From assembly GCA_015055805.1 (NCBI GenBank), contig SVHN01000008.1, forward strand, positions 20,669-84,668: DNA of 64,000 bases. Reading direction: 5' to 3'. Shown here one piece after another: positions 25,798 through 35,100 of this stretch; the stretch's first letter is position 1, and every line of letters begins with the position of its first letter. The position numbers were made by a program, and so were the translations under genes. The stretch comes from Clostridiales bacterium. Lineage in GTDB: Bacteria > Bacillota > Clostridia > Christensenellales > Borkfalkiaceae. The notes beneath the pieces were generated by a model, which worked only from the letters and a program-made list of their open reading frames with translations, had not been told where the DNA came from and searched no databases.

Positions 25798-27106
25798 CCA
25801 TCAAATGAAAACATTTTTAGAGCAAGACTGCGTTTGTGGAAAATCGCACAAAATCAAACTGCTCAAAGTAATTTGCAAATCGGGCGCGATAAACGAATTG
25901 CCGTCTATAATTAGTGAATATAGCGCGAGAAAAGTTCAAATTATATCCGACGTGAACACGTATGAAGTTGCAGGAAAAACTGTCTGCAAAATTTTAGACG
26001 GTGCGCAAATACCATACAGTTTATATTCTTTTAACGAAACGCAATTAGAGCCTGATGAAAAGGCGGTTGGAAGTGCGATTATGCACTTTGATAATTCTTG
26101 CGATATTGTGGTTGCAGTTGGTTCGGGTGTGATAAACGATATAGGCAAAATTCTAGCAAACACCGCAAAACTTCCTTACGTTATAATCGGCACAGCCCCG
26201 TCAATGGACGGTTATGCGTCTGCTACTTCTTCAATGTCGATGGACGGTGTAAAGGTATCTTTACCGAGCAAATGCGCCGACGCTATTATAGGCGACGTTG
26301 ACGTACTTAAAAATGCGCCTATGAAAATGTTACAATCAGGGCTTGGCGATATGTTGGCGAAATATATAAGTATTGCAGAGTGGCGAATAGCAAACGAGAT
26401 AACAGGCGAATACTACTGTGAAAAGGTCGCTACGTTAATGCGCTCAGCACTAAAGCGTTGTGTGGGAAATGCAAAAGGGCTATTAACTAGAGATGAACAA
26501 GCCGTAAAAGCGGTGTTTGACGGTTTAGTTATCGGTGGCGTTGCGATGGCTCTTGCTGGCGTATCTCGTCCTGCAAGCGGTGTTGAACATTATTTTTCAC
26601 ACGTTTGGGATATGTTGGGGTTAGAGTTCGGAAGAAAGGTTGATTTTCACGGTATTCAATGCGCTGTCGGAACTAATATCGCAGCAGGGCTATATGAAAA
26701 ACTTTTAACTATTACCCCCGATAGAGAAAAGGCGATTAAGTACGTAAGTTCATTTAATTACGACGACTGGGCAAAAGAATTGAAGAAGTTTTTAGGTGCG
26801 CCTGCACTCGCCATGATAGAATTAGAGAAAAAAGAACGGAAGTATAGCGTAGAAAAGCATAGAGAGCGTATAGATATTATCATAAACAAATGGGATAAGA
26901 TTTGCGATATAATCCGCGAAGAAATTCCGTCGAAACAAGAAATAGAAAATATTTTGGAAACGATAGGCGCGCCGAAAACTATTAAAGAGATAGGCATAGA
27001 TAGCGACTTAAATTTGACCTTTAAGGCGACCAAGGATATTCGTGATAAATACGTACTTTCAAGACTTTTGTTTGATTTAGGTATTATTGAAGAATTTGCG
27101 TTATAA
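25787..27106 (+). CDS. egsA: sn-Glycerol-1-phosphate dehydrogenase (EgsA/AraM family)
   Basis: 439 residues of the iron-containing alcohol-dehydrogenase fold. VAVGSGVINDIGK binds NAD(P)H; the metal and substrate residues fall in PSMDGYASATSSM, GLGDMLAKY (Asp), and GVEHYFSHVWDM and DFHGIQCAVGT (His). Bacterial relatives reduce dihydroxyacetone phosphate to glycerol-1-phosphate, the archaeal-type stereoisomer. The N-terminus is about 30 residues longer than usual, with CVCGKSHK, and the C-terminus has an extra helical piece. It overlaps the ribbon-helix-helix gene, an uncommon partner. A terminator follows at 27,124. Confidence 0.85.
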   Translation: MKNNHQMKTFLEQDCVCGKSHKIKLLKVICKSGAINELPSIISEYSARKVQIISDVNTYEVAGKTVCKILDGAQIPYSLYSFNETQLEPDEKAVGSAIMHFDNSCDIVVAVGSGVINDIGKILANTAKLPYVIIGTAPSMDGYASATSSMSMDGVKVSLPSKCADAIIGDVDVLKNAPMKMLQSGLGDMLAKYISIAEWRIANEITGEYYCEKVATLMRSALKRCVGNAKGLLTRDEQAVKAVFDGLVIGGVAMALAGVSRPASGVEHYFSHVWDMLGLEFGRKVDFHGIQCAVGTNIAAGLYEKLLTITPDREKAIKYVSSFNYDDWAKELKKFLGAPALAMIELEKKERKYSVEKHRERIDIIINKWDKICDIIREEIPSKQEIENILETIGAPKTIKEIGIDSDLNLTFKATKDIRDKYVLSRLLFDLGIIEEFAL

Positions 27107-27121
27107 GATAGATTATAAAAC

Positions 27122-27163
27122 ACACTATTACCCCGTGGAAAAATTTCACGGGGTAAATTTATG
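27122..27163 (+). terminator. Terminator after egsA
   Basis: Stem TTACCCCGTG with CACGGGGTAA around an A-rich loop, then ATTT. Confidence 0.75.
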
Positions 27164-27201
27164 TGTAAAACGTGCAATATATTAAAGGTGACGATAAGTG
27201 T

Positions 27202-27218
27202 CGACAAGGAAATTGTCG
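27202..27218. promoter_or_regulatory. Inverted repeat upstream of XRE membrane protein
   Basis: CGACAA-GGAAA-TTGTCG, perfect 6-bp arms, 95 bases before the start codon of an HTH gene; candidate operator. Confidence 0.35.
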
Positions 27219-27312
27219 CACTATTGAATAAACGTAATGGTTATGTTATAATTTATTAAAATGGCTCTTATATAAACTCTGACTGAAAAATAAAAAAGGG
27301 ATAGCGTTAGGT

Positions 27313-27915
27313 ATGGAATTTAATGAAAAACTGCAAGAGTTAAGAAAACAAAAAGGTCTTACCCAAGAAGAACTTGGGGATATGCTTTACGTGTCGAGAA
27401 CGGCGGTTTCAAAGTGGGAATCGGGTAGGGGATATCCGAACTTAGATTCACTAAAAAGCATTGCTAAAATTTTTAACGTTACTGTGGACGAACTTTTATC
27501 GTGTGACGAGTTGATTTGCGTTGCTGAACATGACGGAAACAGAAAGATAAACAGCATTATAGATTTGGTTTTTGGATTGTTAGATATAGGCTTTATACTC
27601 TTATTGTTCTTGCCGTTTTTCGCTCAAACCGTGGACGGCGTTATTTACGAAGTTTCGCTTATAAGATTAACAGGCAAAGGGCTGTATTTAAAAGTTACGT
27701 ACTTTATCGTTGTGATAGCAAGTATTGCGTTTGGGGTTTTGCAATGTATATTCAAAAATTTTCAAAATGGTTTATGGCTAAAATTTAAACGCAAAATTTC
27801 ACTTGCGATAAACGTTTTAGGTGTAATACTGTTTAGCGTAAGTTTGCAACCGTACGCAACGATTTTAGCGTTTGTGTTTTTGAGCATAAAAGTTTTAACG
27901 CTCGTAAAACCTTAA
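27313..27915 (+). CDS. XRE-family regulator with membrane segments
   Basis: 200 residues. Residues 6-60 are a Cro/CI-type helix-turn-helix (LRKQKGLTQEELGDML, RTAVSKWESGRGYPN, VTVDELLS). Residues 85-200 contain four hydrophobic segments. HTH domains joined to a small membrane domain are common in Clostridia and are thought to sense envelope state. The ribosome site is weak. No terminator separates it clearly from the PAP2 gene 112 bases on, so they may form one unit. Confidence 0.75.
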   Translation: MEFNEKLQELRKQKGLTQEELGDMLYVSRTAVSKWESGRGYPNLDSLKSIAKIFNVTVDELLSCDELICVAEHDGNRKINSIIDLVFGLLDIGFILLLFLPFFAQTVDGVIYEVSLIRLTGKGLYLKVTYFIVVIASIAFGVLQCIFKNFQNGLWLKFKRKISLAINVLGVILFSVSLQPYATILAFVFLSIKVLTLVKP

Positions 27916-28027
27916 CGCTACGAAAAGTGTCGCTTTCGTGACAGCGCGGTTCTTGTTTTTATGCACGCCTTATATTAAACTGTATCTTGACCGAAGTCAA
28001 AACATAAAAAGGAAAGGTGTGTTAAAA

Positions 28028-28678
28028 ATGAAAAAAGAAAAACTTAAAAGGCTGTGGCTTGCACTCGGATTTTTAGTTGCGTTTATTTTGTGGACGGTTT
28101 TAGTTAAATTCGTTGACGTTAAACCCATAGGTCCAAAAGGCTCAAAAGTAGGGCTTGCCGCGATAAACGGATTTTTTAGCGGGGTTATCGGTAAGAATCT
28201 GACGCTATACGTAATTACCGATTGGCTTGGACTTTTGCCGATTGCCACCGTTTTGTGCTTTGCCGTTTTGGGACTTAATCAATGGATAAAAAGAAAATCC
28301 CTTTTCAAGGTCGATAGGGATTTGATTACATTAGGCGTCTTTTACATAGTCGTTATAGCCGTGTATATTTTGTTTGAAGTGATAGTTATAAATTACCGCC
28401 CGATTTTGATAAACGGATATTTAGAGTCGTCTTATCCGTCGTCAACTACTATGCTTGTTACCTGCGTAATGCCAACGGCTTTAATGCAAGTAAATAGCCG
28501 AGTAAAAAATAAACACTTGAAAAAATTTATTCTATATTTTATCATTACGTTTATCGCTTTTATGGTGATAGGTAGGCTGGTTTCGGGTGTGCATTGGCTC
28601 AGTGATATTATAGGCGGCGCATTATTTAGCATAGGCATAGTAACGCTATATCATTGCTTTGTTTTTAAGGGTGTTTAA
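28028..28678 (+). CDS. PAP2 family membrane phosphatase
   Basis: 216 residues from ATG 28028 (GGAAAGG upstream); a longer frame from 27,938 has no ribosome site. Five to six membrane segments. The three PAP2 signature pieces are partly kept: an Arg-Pro pair in INYRPIL, SYPSSTT in place of PSGH, and GRLVSGVHWLSD for the SRxxxxxHxxxD motif. The middle histidine is missing while the nucleophilic histidine is present. Probably acts on a lipid phosphate or undecaprenyl pyrophosphate; substrate unknown. Confidence 0.75.
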   Translation: MKKEKLKRLWLALGFLVAFILWTVLVKFVDVKPIGPKGSKVGLAAINGFFSGVIGKNLTLYVITDWLGLLPIATVLCFAVLGLNQWIKRKSLFKVDRDLITLGVFYIVVIAVYILFEVIVINYRPILINGYLESSYPSSTTMLVTCVMPTALMQVNSRVKNKHLKKFILYFIITFIAFMVIGRLVSGVHWLSDIIGGALFSIGIVTLYHCFVFKGV

Positions 28679-28698
28679 TTGAATAATTTAAAGTTAAA

Positions 28699-28746
28699 TA
28701 AAATGCAAGGATTCAGTATTTTGATTGTTTCCTTGCATTTTTTGTT
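28699..28746 (+). terminator. Terminator after PAP2 gene
   Basis: Stem AAAATGCAAGG with CCTTGCATTTT, then TTTG. Confidence 0.8.
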
Positions 28747-28773
28747 GAAAGACTAGTCTAAAAGTGTTATAAT
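28745..28773 (+). promoter_or_regulatory. Promoter of the 28,802 operon
   Basis: TTGAAA at 28745-28750, 17 bases, TATAAT at 28768-28773; start codon 28 bases further. Confidence 0.65.
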
Positions 28774-28801
28774 TAGAAAAAAATATAAAGCAAGGTAAAT
28801 T

Positions 28802-29407
28802 ATGATAGAGCATAGTGAAAGAAAGAGAATAAAAAAAGAAATACAAGAAAAGTCAGAGCAGAGAAAACTTGTTCGTGACGAGAACGGAAGTATCGTTATC
28901 AATATGATAGTAAAGGACGACGATGGGTTTTTGTCGGAATTTTCTAAGTATGAAACGCCCATTATAAGTAACGACGTTGCGGAATTTTTAGAAGATAGTA
29001 CGCAGTCGGTTTTGCCTGCGGAAAAACTAACTCTAAACGTTGAAAGCGACTGCATTGACGAACAAGAAAAGGTGGTTTATACCAAAGCCATTAAAGAGTA
29101 TTACACCGAAAGGTACGTCGGCAACGAAAGAGAGATAAAAAGGAACTGGCTACTCGTTGGTGTTTTGGCGGTTTTAGGCGTGATTTTTCTTGCCGCGGCA
29201 ATATTTTTTGATAACAGTCTAAACCAAACGCTATGGGCGGAAGTTATTGATATCGTTGCATGGGTATTTTTGTGGGAAGCCGTTGATATCGGCGTGTTCC
29301 ATTGTCGTTCGCTTAGGGTTAAAAGGCTTAGATATTTATCCTTTATAGCAATGACCATTAATTATCATAGCGTTGGACAAAGCGCGAAAGAAAAATCCAC
29401 CGACTAA
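28802..29407 (+). CDS. Hypothetical membrane protein
   Basis: 201 residues. A basic N-terminal helix (ERKRIKKEIQEKSEQRK), an acidic soluble part to about residue 105, then two membrane segments (WLLVGVLAVLGVIFLAAAIFF and VIDIVAWVFLWEAVDIGVF), and a basic tail. No family recognised with confidence. It is followed after five bases by the AlkD-like gene. Confidence 0.65.
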   Translation: MIEHSERKRIKKEIQEKSEQRKLVRDENGSIVINMIVKDDDGFLSEFSKYETPIISNDVAEFLEDSTQSVLPAEKLTLNVESDCIDEQEKVVYTKAIKEYYTERYVGNEREIKRNWLLVGVLAVLGVIFLAAAIFFDNSLNQTLWAEVIDIVAWVFLWEAVDIGVFHCRSLRVKRLRYLSFIAMTINYHSVGQSAKEKSTD

Positions 29408-29412
29408 AAATT

Positions 29413-30075
29413 ATGAAGTCAGAGTTATTTAAGCATCAAGACCTAAAATTTAAAGCGTTTCACTCTAAACTTATTCCAACGGTAGATCCAGATACGGTAA
29501 TAGGGGTTAGAACACCTATACTAAAAAAACTTGCCAAGCAAATGATATCCGAAAACAAATGGCGTGAGTTTATATCCTGTTTTCCGCACTATTATTACGA
29601 AGAGAATAATCTGCACGCATTTATCTTGTCCGAATTAAAAGACTACGACGAGTGCGTAAAGCTAGTAGATCGGTTTTTGCCGTACGTCAATAACTGGGCA
29701 ACTTGCGACCAGATGCGCCCTAAAAGTTTCAACAAAAATCATGACAAGTTAATAGGTCGAGTTTTCGAGTGGATAAAATCGGATAAGCCGTATACCGTAA
29801 GGTTTGGCATAGAAACGCTAATGGTGTATTTTTCTAAAACTCATTTTGACGAGCGGTTTGTGGATTTAGTTAAGGGCGTAAAAAGCGAACATTACTACGT
29901 TAAAATGATGATTGCTTGGTATTTTGCAACGCTTTTGGTTTACCAATGGGACGTAACGGTTAAAGTTTTACAAAATCGCGAATTAGGCGAGTGGGAGCAC
30001 AAAAAGACCGTGCAAAAAGCCTTAGAGAGTTTTCGCATAAGCAAAGAAAAGAAAGATTATCTTAGGTCGCTTTAA
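29413..30075 (+). CDS. DNA alkylation repair protein (AlkD-like HEAT repeats)
   Basis: 220 residues of repeated helices. GVRTPILKKLAKQM, HAFILSELKDYDECVKLVDRF, then NNWATCDQM and IETLMVYF are typical of the DNA alkylation repair enzyme family (PF08713), in which an Asp and aromatic residues surround a flipped alkylated base. The Trp-Ala-Thr-Cys-Asp segment holds the conserved Asp. Such proteins excise N3/N7-alkyl purines without base flipping into a pocket. Cytoplasmic. Confidence 0.8.
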   Translation: MKSELFKHQDLKFKAFHSKLIPTVDPDTVIGVRTPILKKLAKQMISENKWREFISCFPHYYYEENNLHAFILSELKDYDECVKLVDRFLPYVNNWATCDQMRPKSFNKNHDKLIGRVFEWIKSDKPYTVRFGIETLMVYFSKTHFDERFVDLVKGVKSEHYYVKMMIAWYFATLLVYQWDVTVKVLQNRELGEWEHKKTVQKALESFRISKEKKDYLRSL

Positions 30076-30083
30076 GGGGTGTA

Positions 30084-31640
30084 ATGATGAAAAGACGAAT
30101 AAAAATAATATTTACGGTTTTATTAAGTTTAATAATGATGCTCAGTATGCTTGGCGGCTGCGCGCTGTTTATTGCAGACGAGCCTGTAAGCATCGTGTCT
30201 ATTGAAAAGACCGATACCGACGGAATAGTTGACACTTATACCATAACCTATTCTGATGGAACGACTTCCACTTTCTTCGTTACCAACGGCGTTAACGGTG
30301 AAAACGGCAAAGATGGGGTTGACGGTGCGGACGGTGAAAACGGTAAAGATGGACTTAACGGCGTGGACGGCAAAGACGGCAAGGACTCTAACGTTAGTAT
30401 AGAGGACGTTTACGAGTATTACCGTTCAATCCCTGGAAATGAAGATAAAACTTACGAAGACTTTTTGAAAGCTTTTGGGATTGCAACTAACGGCGCAGCG
30501 GCGGCCGTAAATAAAACCTTACTCAGTACCGTAAAAGTTCACAGCGAGTTTATTGAAACGTCGGATAGCAACGAGTATGGACAGACGGTAATAAGTTCTG
30601 GAGCAGGCGTTATATACGAGATTAACCCAAGTACTGGTGATAGCGGAGTGACCAACGGTTACACCTATTTTTTAACCAACTATCACGTTATATATGACGA
30701 AAAAGGTTATGATGATAATTATTTTCCAAGGAAAATAGTTGCATATCTTTACGGAACGGAATATCCAGTACATTACGTTACTGAAAATAATAGTTTTAAG
30801 TTAGATGAGTACGGACGGAAAATTGCGGAATACGGCAAGTACGGTATTGAGTGCGAATACGTCGGCGGTAGTGCCGCGGCGGACGTTGCCGTTATTAGGG
30901 CAAAGACAGCGGACGTTTTAGCTATTAACGAAAACGCACAAGCAGTAACTTTTGCAGACCAATATTACGTCGGTGAAACAGCGTTTACGGTTGGCAATCC
31001 AAACAACGAAGGTATGAGCGTTACGCAGGGAATAGTTTCTACCGATAGCGAATATATTTATCTTTCCGTGGACGGAAAGAGTAGAGAACATCGCTCAATG
31101 CGCGTAGACGTTGCGTTGTATCCCGGTAATTCTGGCGGCGGACTTTTTAATTCTAGCGGGAAACTTATCGGACTTTCGCACGCGGGCGACGGCGACGATC
31201 AGAACGTAAACTACGCCGTTCCACTTGACCTAGTAAAGGTTGTAGCCGAAGACATTATGTATTATCATAAAAAGGGCGCAGACGTCGCAGTTGCAGATAA
31301 AATAACTTTAGGCGTTACAGTTAGTTTTGAAAAGTCTAAATACGTGTATGATAGTGCGACGGGCTACGGAAAGATAGTAGAAGATTTGGTTGTTACATCT
31401 ATTATTGAAAACAGCATTGCTGAAAAGCTAGGATTAAATAAGGACGACGTGATAAAAAATCTGCGTATAGATAGGGCCGGCACGCCGTTAGAGTACGAAC
31501 TTTCAAGAAGTTATCAAATAGGCGATTTATTATTTAGCGTTAGGGTAGGTGATAAAATAAGTTTTACGATAGATAGGGACGGAAATCAAATGCAGACAAG
31601 CGAATATACGGTTCTTGAAACCGACCTAAAAACACCTTAA
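30084..31640 (+). CDS. Lipoprotein trypsin-like serine protease with collagen-like linker and PDZ domain
   Basis: 518 residues. A signal peptide ends in the lipobox LGGC, so it is anchored outside the membrane. Residues about 72-105 are a Gly-x-y collagen-like stretch (GENGKDGVDGADGENGKDG). Then follows an S1C/HtrA-type protease: His201 in NYHVI, Asp267 in AADVAVI, Ser350 in PGNSGGG. Residues about 430-515 form a PDZ-like domain. It is probably an envelope quality-control or processing protease. AAGGGG lies before the start; ATG 30,087 is an equal alternative. Confidence 0.85.
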   Translation: MMKRRIKIIFTVLLSLIMMLSMLGGCALFIADEPVSIVSIEKTDTDGIVDTYTITYSDGTTSTFFVTNGVNGENGKDGVDGADGENGKDGLNGVDGKDGKDSNVSIEDVYEYYRSIPGNEDKTYEDFLKAFGIATNGAAAAVNKTLLSTVKVHSEFIETSDSNEYGQTVISSGAGVIYEINPSTGDSGVTNGYTYFLTNYHVIYDEKGYDDNYFPRKIVAYLYGTEYPVHYVTENNSFKLDEYGRKIAEYGKYGIECEYVGGSAAADVAVIRAKTADVLAINENAQAVTFADQYYVGETAFTVGNPNNEGMSVTQGIVSTDSEYIYLSVDGKSREHRSMRVDVALYPGNSGGGLFNSSGKLIGLSHAGDGDDQNVNYAVPLDLVKVVAEDIMYYHKKGADVAVADKITLGVTVSFEKSKYVYDSATGYGKIVEDLVVTSIIENSIAEKLGLNKDDVIKNLRIDRAGTPLEYELSRSYQIGDLLFSVRVGDKISFTIDRDGNQMQTSEYTVLETDLKTP

Positions 31641-31654
31641 TAAAATATCACTTT

Positions 31655-31692
31655 GGAAAAAACAGACCAAAAAAAGAAGGTCTGTTTTTTTG
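31655..31692 (+). terminator. Terminator after the serine protease
   Basis: Stem AAAAAACAGACC with GGTCTGTTTTTT; the T run is in the 3' arm. Confidence 0.85.
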
Positions 31693-31789
31693 TCTGTAAA
31701 GGTGCAAAGCTGATGAGATTTTTATTGAAAATAGGGCGTTTTTGGACGAGAATAGCCGTTTTTGACGCAAAAAAAGCAGTTGGAAATTA

Positions 31790-31835
31790 GACACCTTAGA
31801 GAAAGATAAGGTAAATATCAGTATAGATTTAATGC
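31790..31835 (+). promoter_or_regulatory. Shared upstream box 1
   Basis: TAGAGAAA at 31797-31804, 16 bases, GTATAGATTTA from 31821. It matches box 3 (39,978-40,023) without gaps at 34 of 46 positions. A TATAAT at 31859-31864 lies 31 bases downstream, without a good -35, as expected for a promoter that needs an activator. Confidence 0.55.
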
Positions 31836-31981
31836 TAATTGCGTGTTACAATCTACTATATAATGGTATAAAATATCCGAGGCGTACGCCTCTTTAATTC
31901 TCTCAGAGAATTAAAGACAAGGTTTTGGTGGATTATAAATAATATAGCCTTGGAATTTTATGAAAAAAAGGAGGCTGGAAA

Positions 31982-32119
31982 ATGAAAAGAATTTATCTTG
32001 AACCAGACGTAGATCTTAATGAGTTTTCAGCAACTGACGTCGTGTTAGCGTCGATTGCAACTCAAGGGGACGATGACCCTTACGGGAACGATAAAGATTG
32101 GGGGGCGCGAGTAATATGA
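31982..32119 (+). CDS. 45-residue peptide, MKRIYLEP type
   Basis: Encodes MKRIYLEPDVDLNEF, then SATDVVLASIATQ, and an acidic tail DDDPYGND ending in RVI. AGGAGG-type bases (AAGGAGGC) lie nine bases before the ATG. The stop overlaps the next start (ATGA), so it is coupled to the large surface protein. Short peptides with YxxP near the start and a DV-x-A/T-S motif in the middle occur before surface and secretion genes in gut Clostridia and Bacteroidales, with no known role. A leader peptide, chaperone-like factor or modified peptide precursor are all possible. Confidence 0.6.
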   Translation: MKRIYLEPDVDLNEFSATDVVLASIATQGDDDPYGNDKDWGARVI

Positions 32120-35100
32120 AAATTACGTTAAAGAAAAGAATTGCAACCTTAATTCTCGGCTTGGTTTTTGCTTTCTGCTTTGCGTTTGCCGGCGTTTCGA
32201 TTTTTAAAACGCAAGCGGACGCGGTTGTTTATCCTAAAAACAAGGTCGAACTTTATCAGCTTGCGCCGAGTGAAAACCTTTACGAAGGGTATATCATTAA
32301 AACTTCTAACGGCGAACTCGTGGTAATTGACGGCGGTGCAGACACGGATGCAGACCCTGCATATATTGATGCTGCGCTAACCGCAGTTGCGGGTAGGGAA
32401 GACTATACCGTAAAGTATTGGTTCTTGTCGCACGCACACAGCGATCACATTTACGAGCTTGCTAAATTATTAAATTATAATGAGATAGATTTCACTATCG
32501 AAAATATCGTTTTTGATTTCCCGAACTTTATTAAAACAGGGGCGATATGGCATCCTGATTTTGTTACTTATAACACGGCGAAACCATCAAATACTACTCA
32601 TAGTGATTTAAGTGTTACTGCTTGGGAAACCTTAAAAACGGGTCTTGAAAATTATGCGACAAAGAAAGGCTTAACTTATACTGCAGATTCGTACTATGAA
32701 AAACTTAACGGCAAGATAGTTAACGCAGAAACGATAGCCAAGGGGCAGGTTATAACCGTTGACGACGTTGACTTTGAAATTTTACAGACTTGGAGTACTA
32801 GAGATACCCAAGTTAATTCTAACTCTATGATAATTAGAATGTGGGTTGACGGTCAAAGCGTTCTATTCTTGAACGACGCAACGGTTGAAAGCGGTAATAG
32901 GCTTATAGAAACCTATGGCAGAGACTTTTTAAAGAGCGATATCGTTCAAATGGCGCACCACGGTCAAAATGGTACGGCAAAGAACGTTTACGACGCAGTA
33001 GATGCTAAGGTCCGTTTATGGCCTTGCTTTAGTGCGGTTTGGGCTGGCGAGTCAGAAATTTATCAAACCAAAGAGGTTAGGACTTGGGTAGGACTTCCCG
33101 AAAATGCATCAGACTTTGTGCAAACTGAGTACGACTTGGTTGCAGGGCTTTGCACAGCACCAACGGATGCAACAAGCGTATCTTCTTGGGAACAAGTTCT
33201 TGACGGTATGAAGATGGAACTTCCATATCTTCCCGTATATGAACACGACTTCTTTATGAACGAAGGCGCAAGCATAAGAACAAACAGCGGTTCAACTGGT
33301 ATCCGTTTTAGCGCAACGCTCACTTCTTATGATCCCGACACTCAGTACGGTTTCGTTATAGCGCCTAAAAGTTGGCTAGACGCACTTAACGTTAGCGAAA
33401 ACTACGCTAAGTCACTTATTGATACGTACGGCACTGCTGAAGAAGATGGCGTTATCCTTTTACCGTCAAAAGTGCATCAAGTTTATAACCACTTTGAAAT
33501 AAACGGTAGTATTGCAAACATATTAGATGAAAATATCGACCTTGATTTTATAGGCGTTGCATACGCTAAAAAAGGCGGCGTTTATACCGACGCTTATATG
33601 GGCGACCTTTCTAATATCGCTAGAAACGTTGTTCAGGTTGCGACGGCTGCTCGTAACGACCATGATAATGACGGCTACGAATATACTAGTGATGAACTAA
33701 ATGTTATCGACGGCTTTATAAGTACGGCAACAGGCTCTTCGGAAATTACTTTGGAATTTGATCAAGAAAGCGTAAATATGACCGTGTTTGAAAGTAAAGC
33801 TCTTTCTATCACTTCAAACGTTCCTATTGATAACGCTATATGGTCATCAAGTGACTCTAGCATTATATCAGTAGATAACGGAGTAGTGACCGCGCATAAA
33901 GTTGATAGCGCAGAAATAACCGTAAAGAACGCAGGCAAAACTGCAACTTGCACGGTGACTGCTGTTGCTGAACAAAATGCAATCGTATCGTTTAGTGGCA
34001 AAGCAAGCGAGAAAATTGTAAGGGACGTTCCGACTGAAGTTAGACCCTCACGTCGTTCAGGCGGTTTGGTTGAGGCTGAGTGGCTAGATAGTTATAAAGG
34101 CGCAAACGGCGTTGTCAAAGTAACGTCAAAAGCAGGAACTACTGCTCCCTACGTAGCAGACGTTAGAATTGAACTTCCCGTTGCTATTGATAAGAGCTCT
34201 GGCGTTACCGTAAGGTATATGATTGAAAAACACGATGCGCCTTGGTTTAGTTTCTACGATGGTTCGTCAGATGGAACGTACGAATATTTAAAACACGTGG
34301 CAGAAAACAAACTTATTGCGGAAAGTCAGAAAGGACTTTGGAAAACGATTTACGTTCCGTTTACTTCAGTAAGTGACGACAACCAAGCTCTTAATATTCT
34401 TATCCAACAGGGTAGCGCGTTGTTTGAACACGTTATATACTTTGACGTTATTGAAAGTGGTGACACTACGTCAAACTATGGCATAATGGATACTTATGGT
34501 GATATTGCAAATCCGCTTAAAGAAAAATTGACTACGCCGTATCTTGCAGATTTTTCTGACGATACGTATGAAAGATTGATTATAGACGATACCTACGCAA
34601 AAGGACACATAGCTGAAAAGATAGTGGCTGAACGCCTTGAATCTTACGATGGCGTTAAAAACGTTATGAAAATAACCACTTATAATAGTAACAGCCCAAG
34701 TTATTTTGGTGACTTTACTATGGTTCTTCCTAAGGCAATGACTGAAAGTAACGATAGTACGGAAGGTTATACTATAAGATTTAAGATAGGGTCAACTACT
34801 TCGAATGGACCGTTAAGATTATTGATTCCACGTTCAGAAGTTTCTAAGATTAAAGAGTATAACCCTGCAAGCAGTTACGTGGGGCAATGGATAGAAGTTT
34901 TCGTACCGTATACAGGTGATTATAAAAACGAAGTAACTTTCCAAATCTATGGTAATGCAAACGGCGAAAACGTGTTCTATATTGACTACGTTGCAGATGG
35001 TAGTTGTGTCGAAGAAATGACTGCGGCAAGAAGAGAAGAACAGCTCGGCGAAGTTGCAAACAACTTAACTGGTAATTATCTTGCAGACTTCTCGTCTTCG

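Noticed and set aside
30276..30395. DNA-level tandem repeat in the protease gene as a regulatory repeat
   Set aside because: The repetition is explained by the Gly-x-y protein stretch; codons vary between units.
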